Assembly: GCF_900582625.1 (NCBI RefSeq)
Contig: NZ_UTIQ01000084.1
Span: 310,001 to 374,000 of the forward strand
DNA: 64,000 nucleotides
Reading direction: 5' to 3'
Origin: Pseudomonas viridiflava
Lineage (GTDB): Bacteria > Pseudomonadota > Gammaproteobacteria > Pseudomonadales > Pseudomonadaceae
Below, in pieces: positions 26,567 to 35,824 of this stretch. Positions within the stretch are counted from its first letter, which is position 1, and each line of letters starts with the position of its first letter. The position numbers and the translations under genes were made by a program. The notes beneath the pieces are model-generated. The model saw nothing but the letters and a program-made list of their open reading frames with translations, did not search any database and was not told the origin of the DNA.

Positions 26567-28549
26567 ATGAGCATGGAACGTCTCAGCCAACAAGTCAGTG
26601 CATACGTAGGCTGGAAGCGCGAACTGGTTCGGGAAATCACCCGCTACCGCAGTTGGCTCGCCACTAACCGCCTCATCACCGACGCCGTTGAAGCCAAGCT
26701 CGACCGCGCCCTGCGCACACTGCGCACCGATCACATCACTCTGGCCTTTGTCGGCGAGTTTTCACGCGGCAAAACCGAGCTGATCAACAGCCTGTTTTTC
26801 TCCGAATACGGCCAGCGCATGCTGCCGTCTCACGCCGGGCGCACCACCATGTGCCCGACCGAGCTGTTTTTTGATCCACGCTCGGAGCGTTCTTACATCC
26901 GCCTGCTGCCGATTGAAACGCGCATGACGGATGCCAGCGTCGCGCAGTTCAAGCGCATCCCACGGCATTGGGTAAATATTCCGCTAGACATCACCGACCC
27001 CGACAACATGGTGCAAGCCTTCACCCAGGTGGCGAAGACCAAACCCATGGCGGTCGAGCAGGCCATTCAACTGGGCTTCCACCCGGACATGCTCGAAAGC
27101 GCCGGCAAACCCGGCCAGGTTCTGGTGCCGGCCTGGCGCCATGCCATCGTCAACTTCGACCACCCGCTGCTGCGCCAGGGCCTGCGCATTCTCGATACGC
27201 CCGGCCTCAACGCCCTGGGCAGCGAGCCGGAACTGACCCTGTCGATGCTGCCGAGCGCGCAGGCGATCATCTTCCTGCTGTCGGCAGACACCGGCGTCAC
27301 CGCCAGCGACATGGCCGTGTGGCAAACCCACATCCGCCAGCTCGACGAAGAAACCCAAAGCAGCCTGTTCGCCGTGCTGAACAAAATTGATGTGCTGTGG
27401 GATGACCTCGCCGGCGAGGCGTTTGTACAGAACGCCATCAGCCAGATTCAGAGCGCCACTGCCAAGCAGCTCGGCATCGGCATAGAAGACGTGCTGCCGC
27501 TGTCCGCCAAGCAGGCGCTGCTGGCCAAAGTGCGCAAAGACCAGCCGCTGCTGGAACGCAGCCAGTTGGGCCATCTTGAAAACCTGCTGTGCGAACGCAT
27601 CGTCGCGCAGAAAGAGCGGCTGCTTGAAGACCGCGTAGTCAACCAAGTGCTGGCCCTGCTGCAAAACAGCCAACACGTGCTCAACCTGCGTTTGGAGAAA
27701 GTGCGCGAGCAGCAAGCGCTGCTGGCCACCCATCAGCACGACAACGGCCAATTGCTGTTCGAACTGACTGCCAAAACCAAAGACGACCACAGCCAACACC
27801 ACCGTCGCCTGCTGGGTTTAAAAACCAACCAACGCTTGCTTAAGCGCCAGGGTGACCTGCTGCGCAACGCCGCCCGCTCCGAGCGCCTGGAAGAGCACCT
27901 GAACAAGGTGCGCACCAACCTCACCGGAAGCTGGACCACGCTGGGCATCAACCAGGCGATTCTGCATTTCTTCCGCTCCGTGGACCACGACCTCGCCAAC
28001 CTCGGCCAGGAAGTTGAGATGGCCAACAAAATGGTCTCGGCCATTTACCGTCGCCATAACGAAGAGAACCCGCTGAACGGCGTGGACGCCCCGCAGTTCA
28101 ACGTGAAGCGTTACCAACGCGAGCTCAAAGGGCTGCAAGGCAAAGCCGACCAGTTCCGCCTGCACCTGCGCACCCTGCTCACCGAACAACGCACCGTGAC
28201 CCGCCGCTTCTTCGCTACCTTGGTACAGGAAGTCATCGGCCTGCACCAACGCCTGCGCCGCGAAGTGGAACAGTGGGCCGCCGACGCGCTGATGCCGCTG
28301 ATGCAGCACACGCTGGAACACAAGCAGCTGCTGGAAACCCACATGCTGCGGCTCAAATCGTTGGCGCAGAACACCCAACAGACCCGCGCCCGCAGCCAGC
28401 AAATGCTGGGCTATATGAAAGGGCTGGAGCTGCAACTGAGTCAGGCCAACGAAATGCTACGCACCCTGCGCCGCCCCGCGCCGATTTCGCGCCAAGGCAA
28501 AGTGGTGACGCTGCCCTCCTCGGCTCGCCAGGCGCAGACGAGCGAGTAA
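26567..28549 (+). CDS. Dynamin-like GTPase
   Basis: A 660-residue large GTPase. Switches and loops are visible: P-loop FVGEFSRGKTE at ~60-70, G3 LDTPGLNALG near 210, G4 NKID near 271. The C-terminal half (~350-640) is predicted helical with many Gln/Leu/Arg heptad-like stretches, as in the stalk of dynamin superfamily proteins. No membrane helix is apparent. Bacterial dynamin-like proteins act in membrane remodelling or stress protection, but the role of this one is unknown. It stands alone between yggT and the zeta-toxin locus; a homologue occupies this position near metX in pseudomonads as far as I recall. Confidence 0.78.
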   Translation: MSMERLSQQVSAYVGWKRELVREITRYRSWLATNRLITDAVEAKLDRALRTLRTDHITLAFVGEFSRGKTELINSLFFSEYGQRMLPSHAGRTTMCPTELFFDPRSERSYIRLLPIETRMTDASVAQFKRIPRHWVNIPLDITDPDNMVQAFTQVAKTKPMAVEQAIQLGFHPDMLESAGKPGQVLVPAWRHAIVNFDHPLLRQGLRILDTPGLNALGSEPELTLSMLPSAQAIIFLLSADTGVTASDMAVWQTHIRQLDEETQSSLFAVLNKIDVLWDDLAGEAFVQNAISQIQSATAKQLGIGIEDVLPLSAKQALLAKVRKDQPLLERSQLGHLENLLCERIVAQKERLLEDRVVNQVLALLQNSQHVLNLRLEKVREQQALLATHQHDNGQLLFELTAKTKDDHSQHHRRLLGLKTNQRLLKRQGDLLRNAARSERLEEHLNKVRTNLTGSWTTLGINQAILHFFRSVDHDLANLGQEVEMANKMVSAIYRRHNEENPLNGVDAPQFNVKRYQRELKGLQGKADQFRLHLRTLLTEQRTVTRRFFATLVQEVIGLHQRLRREVEQWAADALMPLMQHTLEHKQLLETHMLRLKSLAQNTQQTRARSQQMLGYMKGLELQLSQANEMLRTLRRPAPISRQGKVVTLPSSARQAQTSE

Positions 28550-28554
28550 GGCGG

Positions 28555-28596
28555 TTGGCTTGAATGGCCAAACCTCCTATGCTGCCGACTTGGCCA
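28555..28596 (+). promoter_or_regulatory. Sigma70-like promoter with a palindrome centred on its -10
   Basis: TTGGCT (28555-28560), a 17-base spacer and TATGCT (28578-28583) make a good sigma70 promoter for the small gene at 28612. Arms TGGCCAA (28565-28571) and TTGGCCA (28590-28596) form an inverted repeat whose centre falls on the -10 hexamer, the geometry of a repressor operator. Binding by the small protein it precedes would be typical of toxin-antitoxin autoregulation, but this is inference. Confidence 0.55.
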
Positions 28597-28611
28597 CAAC
28601 GGAGGTTAACC

Positions 28612-28800
28612 ATGAATAGCCAGAACGGTTTCAACCTGATCAGCTCTCAAGATGACCCCAGCGATTCCCAGCTGTCCGAGCTCATGTCGCACGTGAGGCA
28701 AGTTGCCCGCAGCCGAGTGACCCGAGTCGACAATCAGCTCAACGAAAGCCTGAGCAAAGCGATCAACGCTAAGAAAGACCAGCACTCGCGCCGCTCGTAA
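28612..28800 (+). CDS. Small protein upstream of the zeta-toxin-like gene (antitoxin candidate)
   Basis: A 62-residue charged, soluble protein with no domain I recognise. The ATG at 28612 has GGAGG eight bases upstream. Its stop overlaps the start of the zeta-like gene (TAATG), the usual layout of a toxin-antitoxin pair. The middle (QLSELMSHVRQVARSRVTRV) is likely helical. It could be the antitoxin or a DNA-binding partner, but the identity rests on position only. Confidence 0.6.
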   Translation: MNSQNGFNLISSQDDPSDSQLSELMSHVRQVARSRVTRVDNQLNESLSKAINAKKDQHSRRS

Positions 28801-29411
28801 TGGCCGACATCAAGCCCAAGCTGCTTGTTTTTGCCGGACTCAACGGCTCCGGAAAAACATCCATCACTGAAATGCTACGCGAGCATCACTGGCTCTCGGA
28901 CTGCACGTTCATCAATCCAGATGAAATGGCACAGGAGCAGTTTGGCGGATGGAATTCCGAAGAAGCCTTCAAGCAGGCTGCCGATAAAGCGGAGCAACTT
29001 CGCGAGCAATGCCTGCTGGAAAAACGCAGCTTGGCTTTTGAGACGGTTCTCTCAACTGACAGCAAAATCGACTTCATCTTGTGAGCTATCGAAGCCGGCT
29101 TCTTCGTTCGGGTCTTTTTCGTCAGCACGACGCACCCGGCTATCAATGCTTACCGCATCACTTACCGCTACATGGATGGCGGTCATGAAGTGCCAATCAA
29201 CAAAATCGTTTCGCGGTATACGAAGTCGATTGCCAATTGTGTAGTGCTTACGCGGCTGGTTGATCGTTTGTATGTGTACGACAACTCGATAAATGATCAG
29301 GAGCCACGCCTGCTGTTTCGTACAAGCCAAGGTCTGTTGAGCAAGACCTACGCCGACGACAGCGAGATTCCCGAGTGGGCACGACAGATCAAAGAATGCA
29401 CTGTTGATTGA
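28800..29411 (+). pseudogene. Zeta-toxin-like kinase gene interrupted by an in-frame TGA
   Basis: The first 94 codons encode the N-terminal half of a zeta-toxin family P-loop kinase: Walker A AGLNGSGKTS, FINPDEMAQE with the likely catalytic aspartate, and FETVLSTDSKIDF. A TGA at 29082-29084 then stops the frame, but the same frame continues without a break to 29411 with clearly homologous sequence (AGFFVRVFFVST, MDGGHEVPINKIVSRYTKSI, DRLYVYDNS). Family members usually have an arginine-containing stretch at that point, so a single CGA-to-TGA change explains it. Intact zeta toxins phosphorylate UDP-N-acetylglucosamine and block wall synthesis. The truncated product would lack the C-terminal half. 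Confidence 0.85.
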
Positions 29412-29425
29412 GCCCCGAGCTGTTC

Positions 29426-29454
29426 TTGCCGCACGGGACGGTGCTCTTTAGACT
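29426..29454 (+). promoter_or_regulatory. Likely sigma70 promoter of metX
   Basis: TTGCCG (29426-29431), exactly 17 bases, then TAGACT (29449-29454), ending 29 bases before the metX ATG. Hexamer match and spacing are good; no methionine-responsive operator or SAM riboswitch was recognised here. Confidence 0.5.
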
Positions 29455-29483
29455 GGCGCCTCCTTTTTGCGAGAGCAGGGTCG

Positions 29484-30623
29484 ATGCCCACCGCCTTTCC
29501 CGAAGACTCCGTTGGTTTGGTTACGCCGCAAGTCGAGCACTTTGCCGAGCCCTTAGCCTTGGCGTGCGGCCGCAGCCTGGGTCAGTACCAATTGGTGTAC
29601 GAGACCTACGGCGAACTGAACGCAGCCCGCAGCAATGCCGTCCTCATTTGTCATGCCTTGTCGGGGCATCACCACGCCGCCGGCTTCCACAGCGCCGATG
29701 AGCGCAAGCCCGGTTGGTGGGACAGCTGCATCGGCCCGGGCAAGGCCATCGACACCAACCGTTTTTTTGTCGTCAGCCTCAACAACCTTGGCGGCTGTAA
29801 CGGCTCTACCGGCCCCTCAAGCATCAACCCGGCGACCGGCAAACCCTACGGCGCGGACTTCCCGGTGCTAACCGTGGAAGACTGGGTCAACAGCCAGGCG
29901 CTGTTGGCAGATCGGCTCGACATCGGGCAGTGGGCGGCGGTGGTCGGTGGTAGCCTCGGCGGCATGCAGGCGATGCAATGGGCGATCAGTTACCCGGATC
30001 GCATTCGTCACTGCTTGGCCATTGCCTCGGCGCCCAAGCTCTCGGCACAAAACATCGCCTTCAACGAAGTGGCGCGTCAGGCCATTTTGTCCGACCCGGA
30101 ATTCCACGGCGGCCATTTCCAGGAGCACAGCGTCATCCCCAAACGCGGGCTGATGCTGGCACGCATGGTCGGGCACATCACCTACCTGTCCGATGACGCC
30201 ATGGGCGAAAAATTCGGTCGCGGGCTCAAAAGCGAAAAGCTCAATTACGATTTCCACAGCGTCGAGTTTCAAGTGGAAAGCTACCTGCGCTATCAGGGCG
30301 AAGAGTTCTCTGGCCGCTTCGACGCCAACACGTATTTGTTGATGACCAAGGCGCTGGACTATTTCGACCCTGCCGCCGTACACGATGGTGATCTGGCGAA
30401 AACCCTGGCCGGCGTCAAAGCAGACTTCTGCGTGATTTCCTTCACCACCGACTGGCGTTTCTCACCAGCGCGCTCGCGGGAAATCGTCGATGCGCTGATG
30501 GCGGCACGCAAAAACGTTTGCTACCTGGAAGTGGACGCGCCGCAAGGTCATGACGCCTTCCTGATGCCCATCCCGCGTTACCTGCAAGCATTCAGCGGTT
30601 ACATGAACCGCATCAGCCTCTGA
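29484..30623 (+). CDS. metX: Homoserine O-acyltransferase MetX
   Basis: A 379-residue alpha/beta-hydrolase-fold enzyme that acylates homoserine for methionine synthesis. Catalytic features: the nucleophile elbow [14 protein letters not shown], aspartate in [10 protein letters not shown] and histidine in PQGHDAFLM. MetX proteins of gammaproteobacteria such as Pseudomonas have been reported to use succinyl-CoA rather than acetyl-CoA, so the acyl donor cannot be called from the family name. It is followed after eight bases by metW, its usual partner. Confidence 0.95.
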   Translation: MPTAFPEDSVGLVTPQVEHFAEPLALACGRSLGQYQLVYETYGELNAARSNAVLICHALSGHHHAAGFHSADERKPGWWDSCIGPGKAIDTNRFFVVSLNNLGGCNGSTGPSSINPATGKPYGADFPVLTVEDWVNSQALLADRLDIGQWAAVVGGSLGGMQAMQWAISYPDRIRHCLAIASAPKLSAQNIAFNEVARQAILSDPEFHGGHFQEHSVIPKRGLMLARMVGHITYLSDDAMGEKFGRGLKSEKLNYDFHSVEFQVESYLRYQGEEFSGRFDANTYLLMTKALDYFDPAAVHDGDLAKTLAGVKADFCVISFTTDWRFSPARSREIVDALMAARKNVCYLEVDAPQGHDAFLMPIPRYLQAFSGYMNRISL

Positions 30624-30631
30624 GGATTGTC

Positions 30632-31252
30632 GTGAGAGCCGATCTTGAAATCATCCAGGACTGGATACCCGCCGGTAGCCGCGTGCTCGACCTGGGCTGC
30701 GGTAACGGTGAATTGCTGGCCTGGCTGCGCGACCATAAACAGGTAACCGGCTACGGCCTGGAGATCGACCCCGACAACATCGCTCAGTGCGTAACCAAGG
30801 GCGTGAACGTCATCGAGCAAAACCTCGACCTGGGGCTGGGCAACTTTGCCAGCAACAGCTTCGATGTGGTGGTCATGACCCAGGCGCTGCAAGCGGTGCA
30901 GTACCCGGACAAAATTCTGGAAGAAATGCTGCGCGTCGGGCGCCAGTGCATCATTACCTTCCCGAACTTCGGCCACTGGCGCTGCCGCTATTACTTGGCG
31001 CGCAACGGTCGGATGCCGGTGTCGGACTTCATGCCGTACACCTGGTACAACACGCCGAACATTCACTTCTGCACCTTTAAAGACTTCGAGGCTTTGTGCC
31101 TGGAGCGCAGCGTCAAGGTGCTCGACCGCCTCGCTGTCGACCACTTGCATCGACACAGTTGGGCCAGCCGTATGTGGCCTAATCTATTGGGTGAAATCGG
31201 CATCTATCGCGTCAGCGGGCCTGGCGTTCAGGAACACCGCATCGCCGTTTGA
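30632..31252 (+). CDS. metW: MetW, methyltransferase-like partner of MetX
   Basis: A 206-residue class I SAM-dependent methyltransferase-like protein: motif I is VLDLGCGNGELLAWL, and MTQALQAVQYPDKIL follows. The start is GTG, with GAGG upstream, eight bases after the metX stop. MetW is required together with MetX for methionine synthesis in several proteobacteria, although its exact reaction is not settled. Confidence 0.93.
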   Translation: MRADLEIIQDWIPAGSRVLDLGCGNGELLAWLRDHKQVTGYGLEIDPDNIAQCVTKGVNVIEQNLDLGLGNFASNSFDVVVMTQALQAVQYPDKILEEMLRVGRQCIITFPNFGHWRCRYYLARNGRMPVSDFMPYTWYNTPNIHFCTFKDFEALCLERSVKVLDRLAVDHLHRHSWASRMWPNLLGEIGIYRVSGPGVQEHRIAV

Positions 31253-31278
31253 TCCGCCCTCGTTTCAGGAGAACTCCC

Positions 31279-31701
31279 ATGCGTCGCTTCGCCCTTTTCC
31301 TTCTCAGTATTTGCCTGGCCTTGCCGGTGCTGGCCGAGCGCAAAGTCAGCTTTGGTGAGCTGGATGTGCACTACAACGCTTTCAACTCCGGCTTTTTGCA
31401 GCCCGACATCGCCGCCGCCGCTGGCCTGACCCGCAGCAAAACCCTGGGCGTGCTCAACGTCGCCGTACTGAAGGCCGGCAAAGCCAGCGCCGCCAACGTC
31501 ACCGGCACGGTCACCGACCTGCTGGGCAAAGCGCGGCCGCTGGAGTTCAAGCAAGTCACCGAGAGCGGTGCCATTTATTACCTCGCGCAATTCCCCTTTG
31601 AACAACGTGAAGTGCTGCGTTTCAAACTGACCGTACAAGTCGGCGAAGGCGCGGCGAACAGCCTCGATTTCAACCAAGAATTTTTCCCGGACGACAAATG
31701 A
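31279..31701 (+). CDS. DUF4426 periplasmic protein
   Basis: A 140-residue exported protein: a signal peptide at residues 1-20 ([18 protein letters not shown]), then a single beta-rich domain beginning [16 protein letters not shown], matching the DUF4426 family of pseudomonads. The function is unknown. The ATG at 31279 is chosen by the AGGAG in front of it. The stop overlaps the rdgB start by four bases (ATGA), so it is translated as part of the metX-hemW unit. Confidence 0.85.
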   Translation: MRRFALFLLSICLALPVLAERKVSFGELDVHYNAFNSGFLQPDIAAAAGLTRSKTLGVLNVAVLKAGKASAANVTGTVTDLLGKARPLEFKQVTESGAIYYLAQFPFEQREVLRFKLTVQVGEGAANSLDFNQEFFPDDK

Positions 31702-32306
31702 GCAACACCACGTTTGATCTCAGCCAACTGGTGCTGGCCAGCCACAACGCCGGCAAGCTGAAGGAACTGCAAGCTATGCTCGGCGACGCCGTGCAGGTGC
31801 GTTCAGTGGGCGAATTCAGTGCAATCGAGCCGGAAGAAACCGGCTTGTCGTTTATCGAAAACGCCATCCTCAAGGCCCGCAATGCCGCGCGAGTTTCCGG
31901 CCTGCCGGCGTTGGCCGACGACTCCGGCCTGGCGGTGGATGCCCTGGGCGGCGCGCCGGGCATTTACTCGGCACGCTATGCCGACGGCCAGGGCGATGCG
32001 GCGAACAACGCCAAATTGCTGCTCGCCCTTCAAGGCCTACCGGCCGAAAAACGCACCGCGCAGTTCGTATGCTGCCTGGCACTGGTGCGCCATGCCGACG
32101 ACCCGCTGCCGATCATCTGCGAAGGACTCTGGCATGGGCGCATTCTTGAGCAAGCCGAGGGCGAACACGGTTTCGGCTACGACCCGCTGTTCTGGGTACC
32201 GGAGCGCAACTGCTCCAGCGCCGTACTGACCCCTGCCGAAAAAAACCAGTTGAGCCACCGCGCCCGTGCCATGACGTTGCTGCGTGAGCGTTTGGGCCTG
32301 GCATGA
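31698..32306 (+). CDS. rdgB: RdgB, XTP/dITP diphosphatase
   Basis: A 202-residue house-cleaning pyrophosphatase of the Ham1 family that hydrolyses dITP and XTP to prevent their incorporation. [14 protein letters not shown] at the start, [22 protein letters not shown] in the middle and GFGYDPLFW are the signatures. It overlaps the upstream DUF4426 gene and the downstream hemW by four bases each. Confidence 0.95.
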   Translation: MSNTTFDLSQLVLASHNAGKLKELQAMLGDAVQVRSVGEFSAIEPEETGLSFIENAILKARNAARVSGLPALADDSGLAVDALGGAPGIYSARYADGQGDAANNAKLLLALQGLPAEKRTAQFVCCLALVRHADDPLPIICEGLWHGRILEQAEGEHGFGYDPLFWVPERNCSSAVLTPAEKNQLSHRARAMTLLRERLGLA

Positions 32307-33511
32307 ACGACACCACAGGCGGGCTGATCTTTCCGCGCGCCGCTGATCAAGGTTCGTTAGATAACGGCAACCTCCTGCAATTGCCGCCCTTGGCGTTGTA
32401 CATCCACATTCCCTGGTGCGTGCGCAAATGCCCGTACTGCGACTTCAACTCTCACACGGCGAGCCCGGAGTTGCCGGAAGTCGCCTACGTCGACGCTCTG
32501 CTGGCGGATCTGGAGCGTGATTTACCGCTGGCCCATGGCCGTGAGCTGACCTCGATTTTCTTCGGCGGCGGCACGCCCAGCTTGTTTAGCGCCGAGGCGT
32601 TGGGGCGATTGTTGGAAGGCGTCGAGCGACGCATCCGCTTTGCCAGCGACATCGAAATCACCCTGGAAGCCAACCCCGGCACGTTCGAACAGACCAAGTT
32701 TCGCGCCTACCGACAGCTCGGCATCAATCGGCTCTCCATCGGCGTGCAAAGCTTCCAGCAGACCAAGCTGCAAGCACTCGGCCGTATCCACAACGGCGAT
32801 GAAGCCATGCGCGCGGCCGATATGGCGCGTAACGCCGGCTTCGATAACTTCAACCTCGACTTGATGCACGGCTTGCCCGATCAGTCGCTGGACGATGCCT
32901 TGGGCGACCTGCGCCAGGCCATTGCGCTGTCGCCGACGCATTTGTCCTGGTACCAGCTGACGCTGGAGCCGAACACGGTGTTTTGGAATCAGCCGCCGAC
33001 GCTGCCCGAAGACGACACGCTATGGGATATCCAGGAGGCCGGCCTGGCGCTGCTGGCCGAGCATGGCTTCGCGCAGTACGAGGTTTCGGCGTATGCCCGA
33101 GACGGCAAGCGCGCGCGGCACAATCTGAACTACTGGAGCTTTGGTGATTTCCTGGGCATCGGTGCGGGCGCCCACGCCAAACTGAGCAGCCCGGACGGGC
33201 AGATACTGCGCACCTGGAAAACGCGGTTGCCCAAGGATTACCTCGACCCGTCAAAAAATTTCCAGGCCGGTGCCAAGGCGCTAACCGCCGAGGAACTCCC
33301 GTTCGAGTTCTTGATGAACGCACTGCGCCTGACTGATGGCGTAGCGGCAGAGCTGTTCAGCCAGCGCACAGGTTTGCCCCTGGCTGCGTTAGCTAAAGCC
33401 CGTGACCAAGCACAACAGCGAGGCCTGCTCGTCGCCGACGAAAACCGGCTGGTGGCGACGCCTGAAGGTCAGTTGTTTCTCAACGACCTGCTGCAGTATT
33501 TTTTGCCCTGA
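32303..33511 (+). CDS. hemW: HemW-type radical SAM protein
   Basis: A 402-residue radical SAM protein. The iron-sulfur motif is [12 protein letters not shown] (CxxxCxxC), followed by FFGGGTPSL and the HemW C-terminal domain. It was once annotated as oxygen-independent coproporphyrinogen oxidase, but it lacks that family's extended N-terminus and is regarded as a heme chaperone. ATG overlaps the rdgB stop by four bases. The rdgB-hemW order is widely conserved. Confidence 0.94.
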   Translation: MNDTTGGLIFPRAADQGSLDNGNLLQLPPLALYIHIPWCVRKCPYCDFNSHTASPELPEVAYVDALLADLERDLPLAHGRELTSIFFGGGTPSLFSAEALGRLLEGVERRIRFASDIEITLEANPGTFEQTKFRAYRQLGINRLSIGVQSFQQTKLQALGRIHNGDEAMRAADMARNAGFDNFNLDLMHGLPDQSLDDALGDLRQAIALSPTHLSWYQLTLEPNTVFWNQPPTLPEDDTLWDIQEAGLALLAEHGFAQYEVSAYARDGKRARHNLNYWSFGDFLGIGAGAHAKLSSPDGQILRTWKTRLPKDYLDPSKNFQAGAKALTAEELPFEFLMNALRLTDGVAAELFSQRTGLPLAALAKARDQAQQRGLLVADENRLVATPEGQLFLNDLLQYFLP

Positions 33512-33542
33512 CTTCGACGCCCCGCTGGGCTAAGGACACCAG

Positions 33543-33866
33543 ATGGACCTGATTCTCGACCTGATCGCCACCGTCTCGCGCTGGACTCGTGGCCATCTTT
33601 ACGACATTTCGCTGGCGATTATGGCCACCGTCTTGGTGCTGTTTGGTCCAGGGATCAACACCTGGATTCAACAACGTATCGGCGGCCTGAATTTTATTTT
33701 CCGTACGTTGCTGTTCGTGCTCATCTGCGCGGTCGGTTACGGCCTGGCGATGATCTTCCTCACACCGTGGGTGGCCAAGGGTCTTGGCTACTTCAATAAC
33801 TACACCCTGGCGCCGGTTCTGCTACTAGTCTTCTTCCTCATCGGCGTGATCGCCGACCGCAACTAA
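33543..33866 (+). CDS. DUF3392 membrane protein
   Basis: A 107-residue inner-membrane protein with three hydrophobic segments (about 20-37, 51-75 and 83-103), matching the DUF3392 family. The function is unknown. It follows hemW by 31 bases and may be in the same transcript. Confidence 0.8.
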   Translation: MDLILDLIATVSRWTRGHLYDISLAIMATVLVLFGPGINTWIQQRIGGLNFIFRTLLFVLICAVGYGLAMIFLTPWVAKGLGYFNNYTLAPVLLLVFFLIGVIADRN

Positions 33867-33917
33867 GCCGCGGCTTCCGCCTGGCGGCCATGCGGCAGCC
33901 AGCAGAGGAGCAGGGCT

Positions 33918-34172
33918 ATGAAAGCGCTCAAACATCTTTATCTGTACTTCCAGGACGGGCAGCGCTTGATCATGCGCTTCCCCGAACAAAGCGAGGACCC
34001 GGTGGTGATTGCGCGCGCGTTGCGTAAACAGCTTGAATCACCGTTTCTGAGCATCGCCGTTAACGGCGACCTTCTGATGATTCCGCGTGAGAGGATCAAG
34101 TACCTGCAAATCAGCCCGGCGCCGTCGTCGCTGCCGGAGCCAACCCTGGTGGGCGCGGTGCTGGTGGATTAA
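33918..34172 (+). CDS. Conserved small protein, function unknown
   Basis: An 84-residue soluble protein (KALKHLYLYFQDGQRLIMRF...) with no domain I recognise. GAGGAGCAGGG precedes the ATG, and the gene keeps its position behind the DUF3392 gene as in other pseudomonads. It ends just before a REP-type doublet. No function can be proposed. Confidence 0.7.
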   Translation: MKALKHLYLYFQDGQRLIMRFPEQSEDPVVIARALRKQLESPFLSIAVNGDLLMIPRERIKYLQISPAPSSLPEPTLVGAVLVD

Positions 34173-34189
34173 CGGTCGCCCATAAAAAA

Positions 34190-34249
34190 ACGCGGCTGAC
34201 CCCGCCCCCACACAATCCAGCCTCGGTGGGAGCGGTTTCAGCCGCGATT
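34190..34249. repeat. REP doublet (REPIN-like) hairpin
   Basis: Two inverted copies of a Pseudomonas-type REP element: CGCGGCTGA..CCGCCCCCAC (34191-34213 region) and GTGGGAGCGGTTTCAGCCGCG (ending 34246). Together they fold into a ~20-pair imperfect stem with a loop of about 15 bases. It lies in the convergent gap between the gene ending at 34172 and the DUF1329 gene, the typical site for such elements, and may double as a transcription terminator. Confidence 0.75.
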
Positions 34250-34297
34250 CTTTTCAACGTCACGCTATTTCAGAGCGGGCTGCGAGCAGCCCATCAA

Positions 34298-35641
34298 TCA
34301 ATTCCCTTCTCGGCGCAGCGCCTGCGGCGTGAAGTCACCTGGGCCCAGCTTGGCGTTGAAGTCGTACATGATTTCGTTGTTATCCAGACCATCGGCGAAG
34401 TAGCGCTTGCCGGCGAAGTCGTAGATGGTTTCCAACGTGCTGCCGAACATTGGCACATCGTAATAGCTGATGGGGTGGCTTTCCTGCAGGCCGACCAACT
34501 TGTCGTCCTTGTCGTACAGGTCTACCGCCAGGATCTGCCAGCTATCTTCATCGAGGTAGAAGCGACGTTTGGCGTACGGGTGGCTGAAGCCTTTGCGCAG
34601 CGACGCTTCGACGATCCACACGCGGTGTAGCTCGTAGCGCAACAGCTCAGGGTTCACGCTCTTGGCTTGCAGAATGGTGTCGTACGGAATGCCCTTTTGG
34701 TGCACGGCATAGCTGTTGTACGGCACGAGCATTTCTTTCTTGCCCACCAGCGTCCAGTCGTAGCGGTCCGGCGCGCCGTTGTAGGAGTCGACCATGTCGG
34801 CGGTGGCCATGCCGTTGGTGTCTGGCTGCAACGTGTCGAAGGCCAGCATCGGCAGACGACGCACGCGGCGCTCGCCCCGGTTGAAACGCCACGCTTTACG
34901 GATGGACAACACCTGATCAAGGGTTTCCTGCACTACCAGCGCCGAACCGGCGAGCTTGGCCGGGGCGACCACGCTGTATTTGTAGAAGAACAACGTGTTG
35001 TCCAGGTCCGACGGGGTCACGCCTTCACGGCCGTAGCGGAAGTAGATGTCACGGTCGAGCTTGAGCAGGTTGTACGCACCGTTGGACAGCACCGCTGCCT
35101 GGTTGGTGACGAAGTGGATTTGCTCGCCCCGGTAACGCATCACGTGGTTCCAGATCGCTTCCTGGCCGGTTTGTGGCAACGGGAAAGGGATGCCAGAGGC
35201 CGCGCCTTGAACGCCGTTACCGCCAGAGATCAGGTCGGCGTTTGTAGCGTTATAGCGAGTGGCGTCGTAGATGCGTTGCGGCGCCGCAGCACTGCGGTGG
35301 GTCGGGAAAACGCGCAGGTAATAATCCGAATTGGTTTCCAGCAACGTCTTCAGGCCGATTGGCAGTTGCGCCTGGTATTGCGCGACGTTTTTGCTGTTAA
35401 CCGTGTATTGCACGGACTCATTGGCATACGGGTCGGGGTGATGCATGCCGGGCTTATAGCCAGGAATCGGCTGCGCCAGACCACCGTCCCACTCGGGGAT
35501 CGTGCCAGCGGCATTACCTTTGCGTTCGCCGCCCAGCGGGGTGAGGTCGCCGTTCAGCCGGTTGGCCTGAACCGCGTCGACTTTGGCGTATGCATTTACT
35601 GCACACATCGCGAGCAGCATTACTCCAATACTTCTCAACAC
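34298..35641 (-). CDS. DUF1329 exported protein
   Basis: A 447-residue exported protein. The GTG at 35641 is preferred because AAGGAG lies seven bases upstream and translation from it gives a clean signal peptide (VLRSIGVMLLAMCAVNAYA, cleavage before KVD); the frame is open 12 codons further upstream. The mature part matches the DUF1329 family (LTPLGGERKGNAAGTIPEWDGG at its start), which is related in fold to outer-membrane lipoprotein-handling proteins and is often found with DUF1302 and RND genes. Neither partner is adjacent here. The precise role is unknown. Confidence 0.82.
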   Translation of the reverse strand: MLRSIGVMLLAMCAVNAYAKVDAVQANRLNGDLTPLGGERKGNAAGTIPEWDGGLAQPIPGYKPGMHHPDPYANESVQYTVNSKNVAQYQAQLPIGLKTLLETNSDYYLRVFPTHRSAAAPQRIYDATRYNATNADLISGGNGVQGAASGIPFPLPQTGQEAIWNHVMRYRGEQIHFVTNQAAVLSNGAYNLLKLDRDIYFRYGREGVTPSDLDNTLFFYKYSVVAPAKLAGSALVVQETLDQVLSIRKAWRFNRGERRVRRLPMLAFDTLQPDTNGMATADMVDSYNGAPDRYDWTLVGKKEMLVPYNSYAVHQKGIPYDTILQAKSVNPELLRYELHRVWIVEASLRKGFSHPYAKRRFYLDEDSWQILAVDLYDKDDKLVGLQESHPISYYDVPMFGSTLETIYDFAGKRYFADGLDNNEIMYDFNAKLGPGDFTPQALRREGN

Positions 35642-35824
35642 AGACTTTCTCCTTGGGGCGAGTCGGTAACGCGCCACCTTTATTATTTATCCAGCTAGTC
35701 ATGCGTATTGCTGTGGTGAGGTAGCCGGCTTGGGCCGGTCTGATGTAGTAACGGTGCAGCACGCTTTCACTATGTTCCAGGCTGTCGGACGAGGTTAACC
35801 GCCAAAGGCCCCGGGCATAATCGA

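Noticed and set aside
29082-29084. TGA in the zeta-like gene read as selenocysteine
   Set aside because: A bacterial SECIS needs a hairpin with a proper loop shortly downstream; only the loopless palindrome GAAGCCGGCTTC is there, and zeta-type kinases do not use selenocysteine. A nonsense mutation or sequencing error is simpler.
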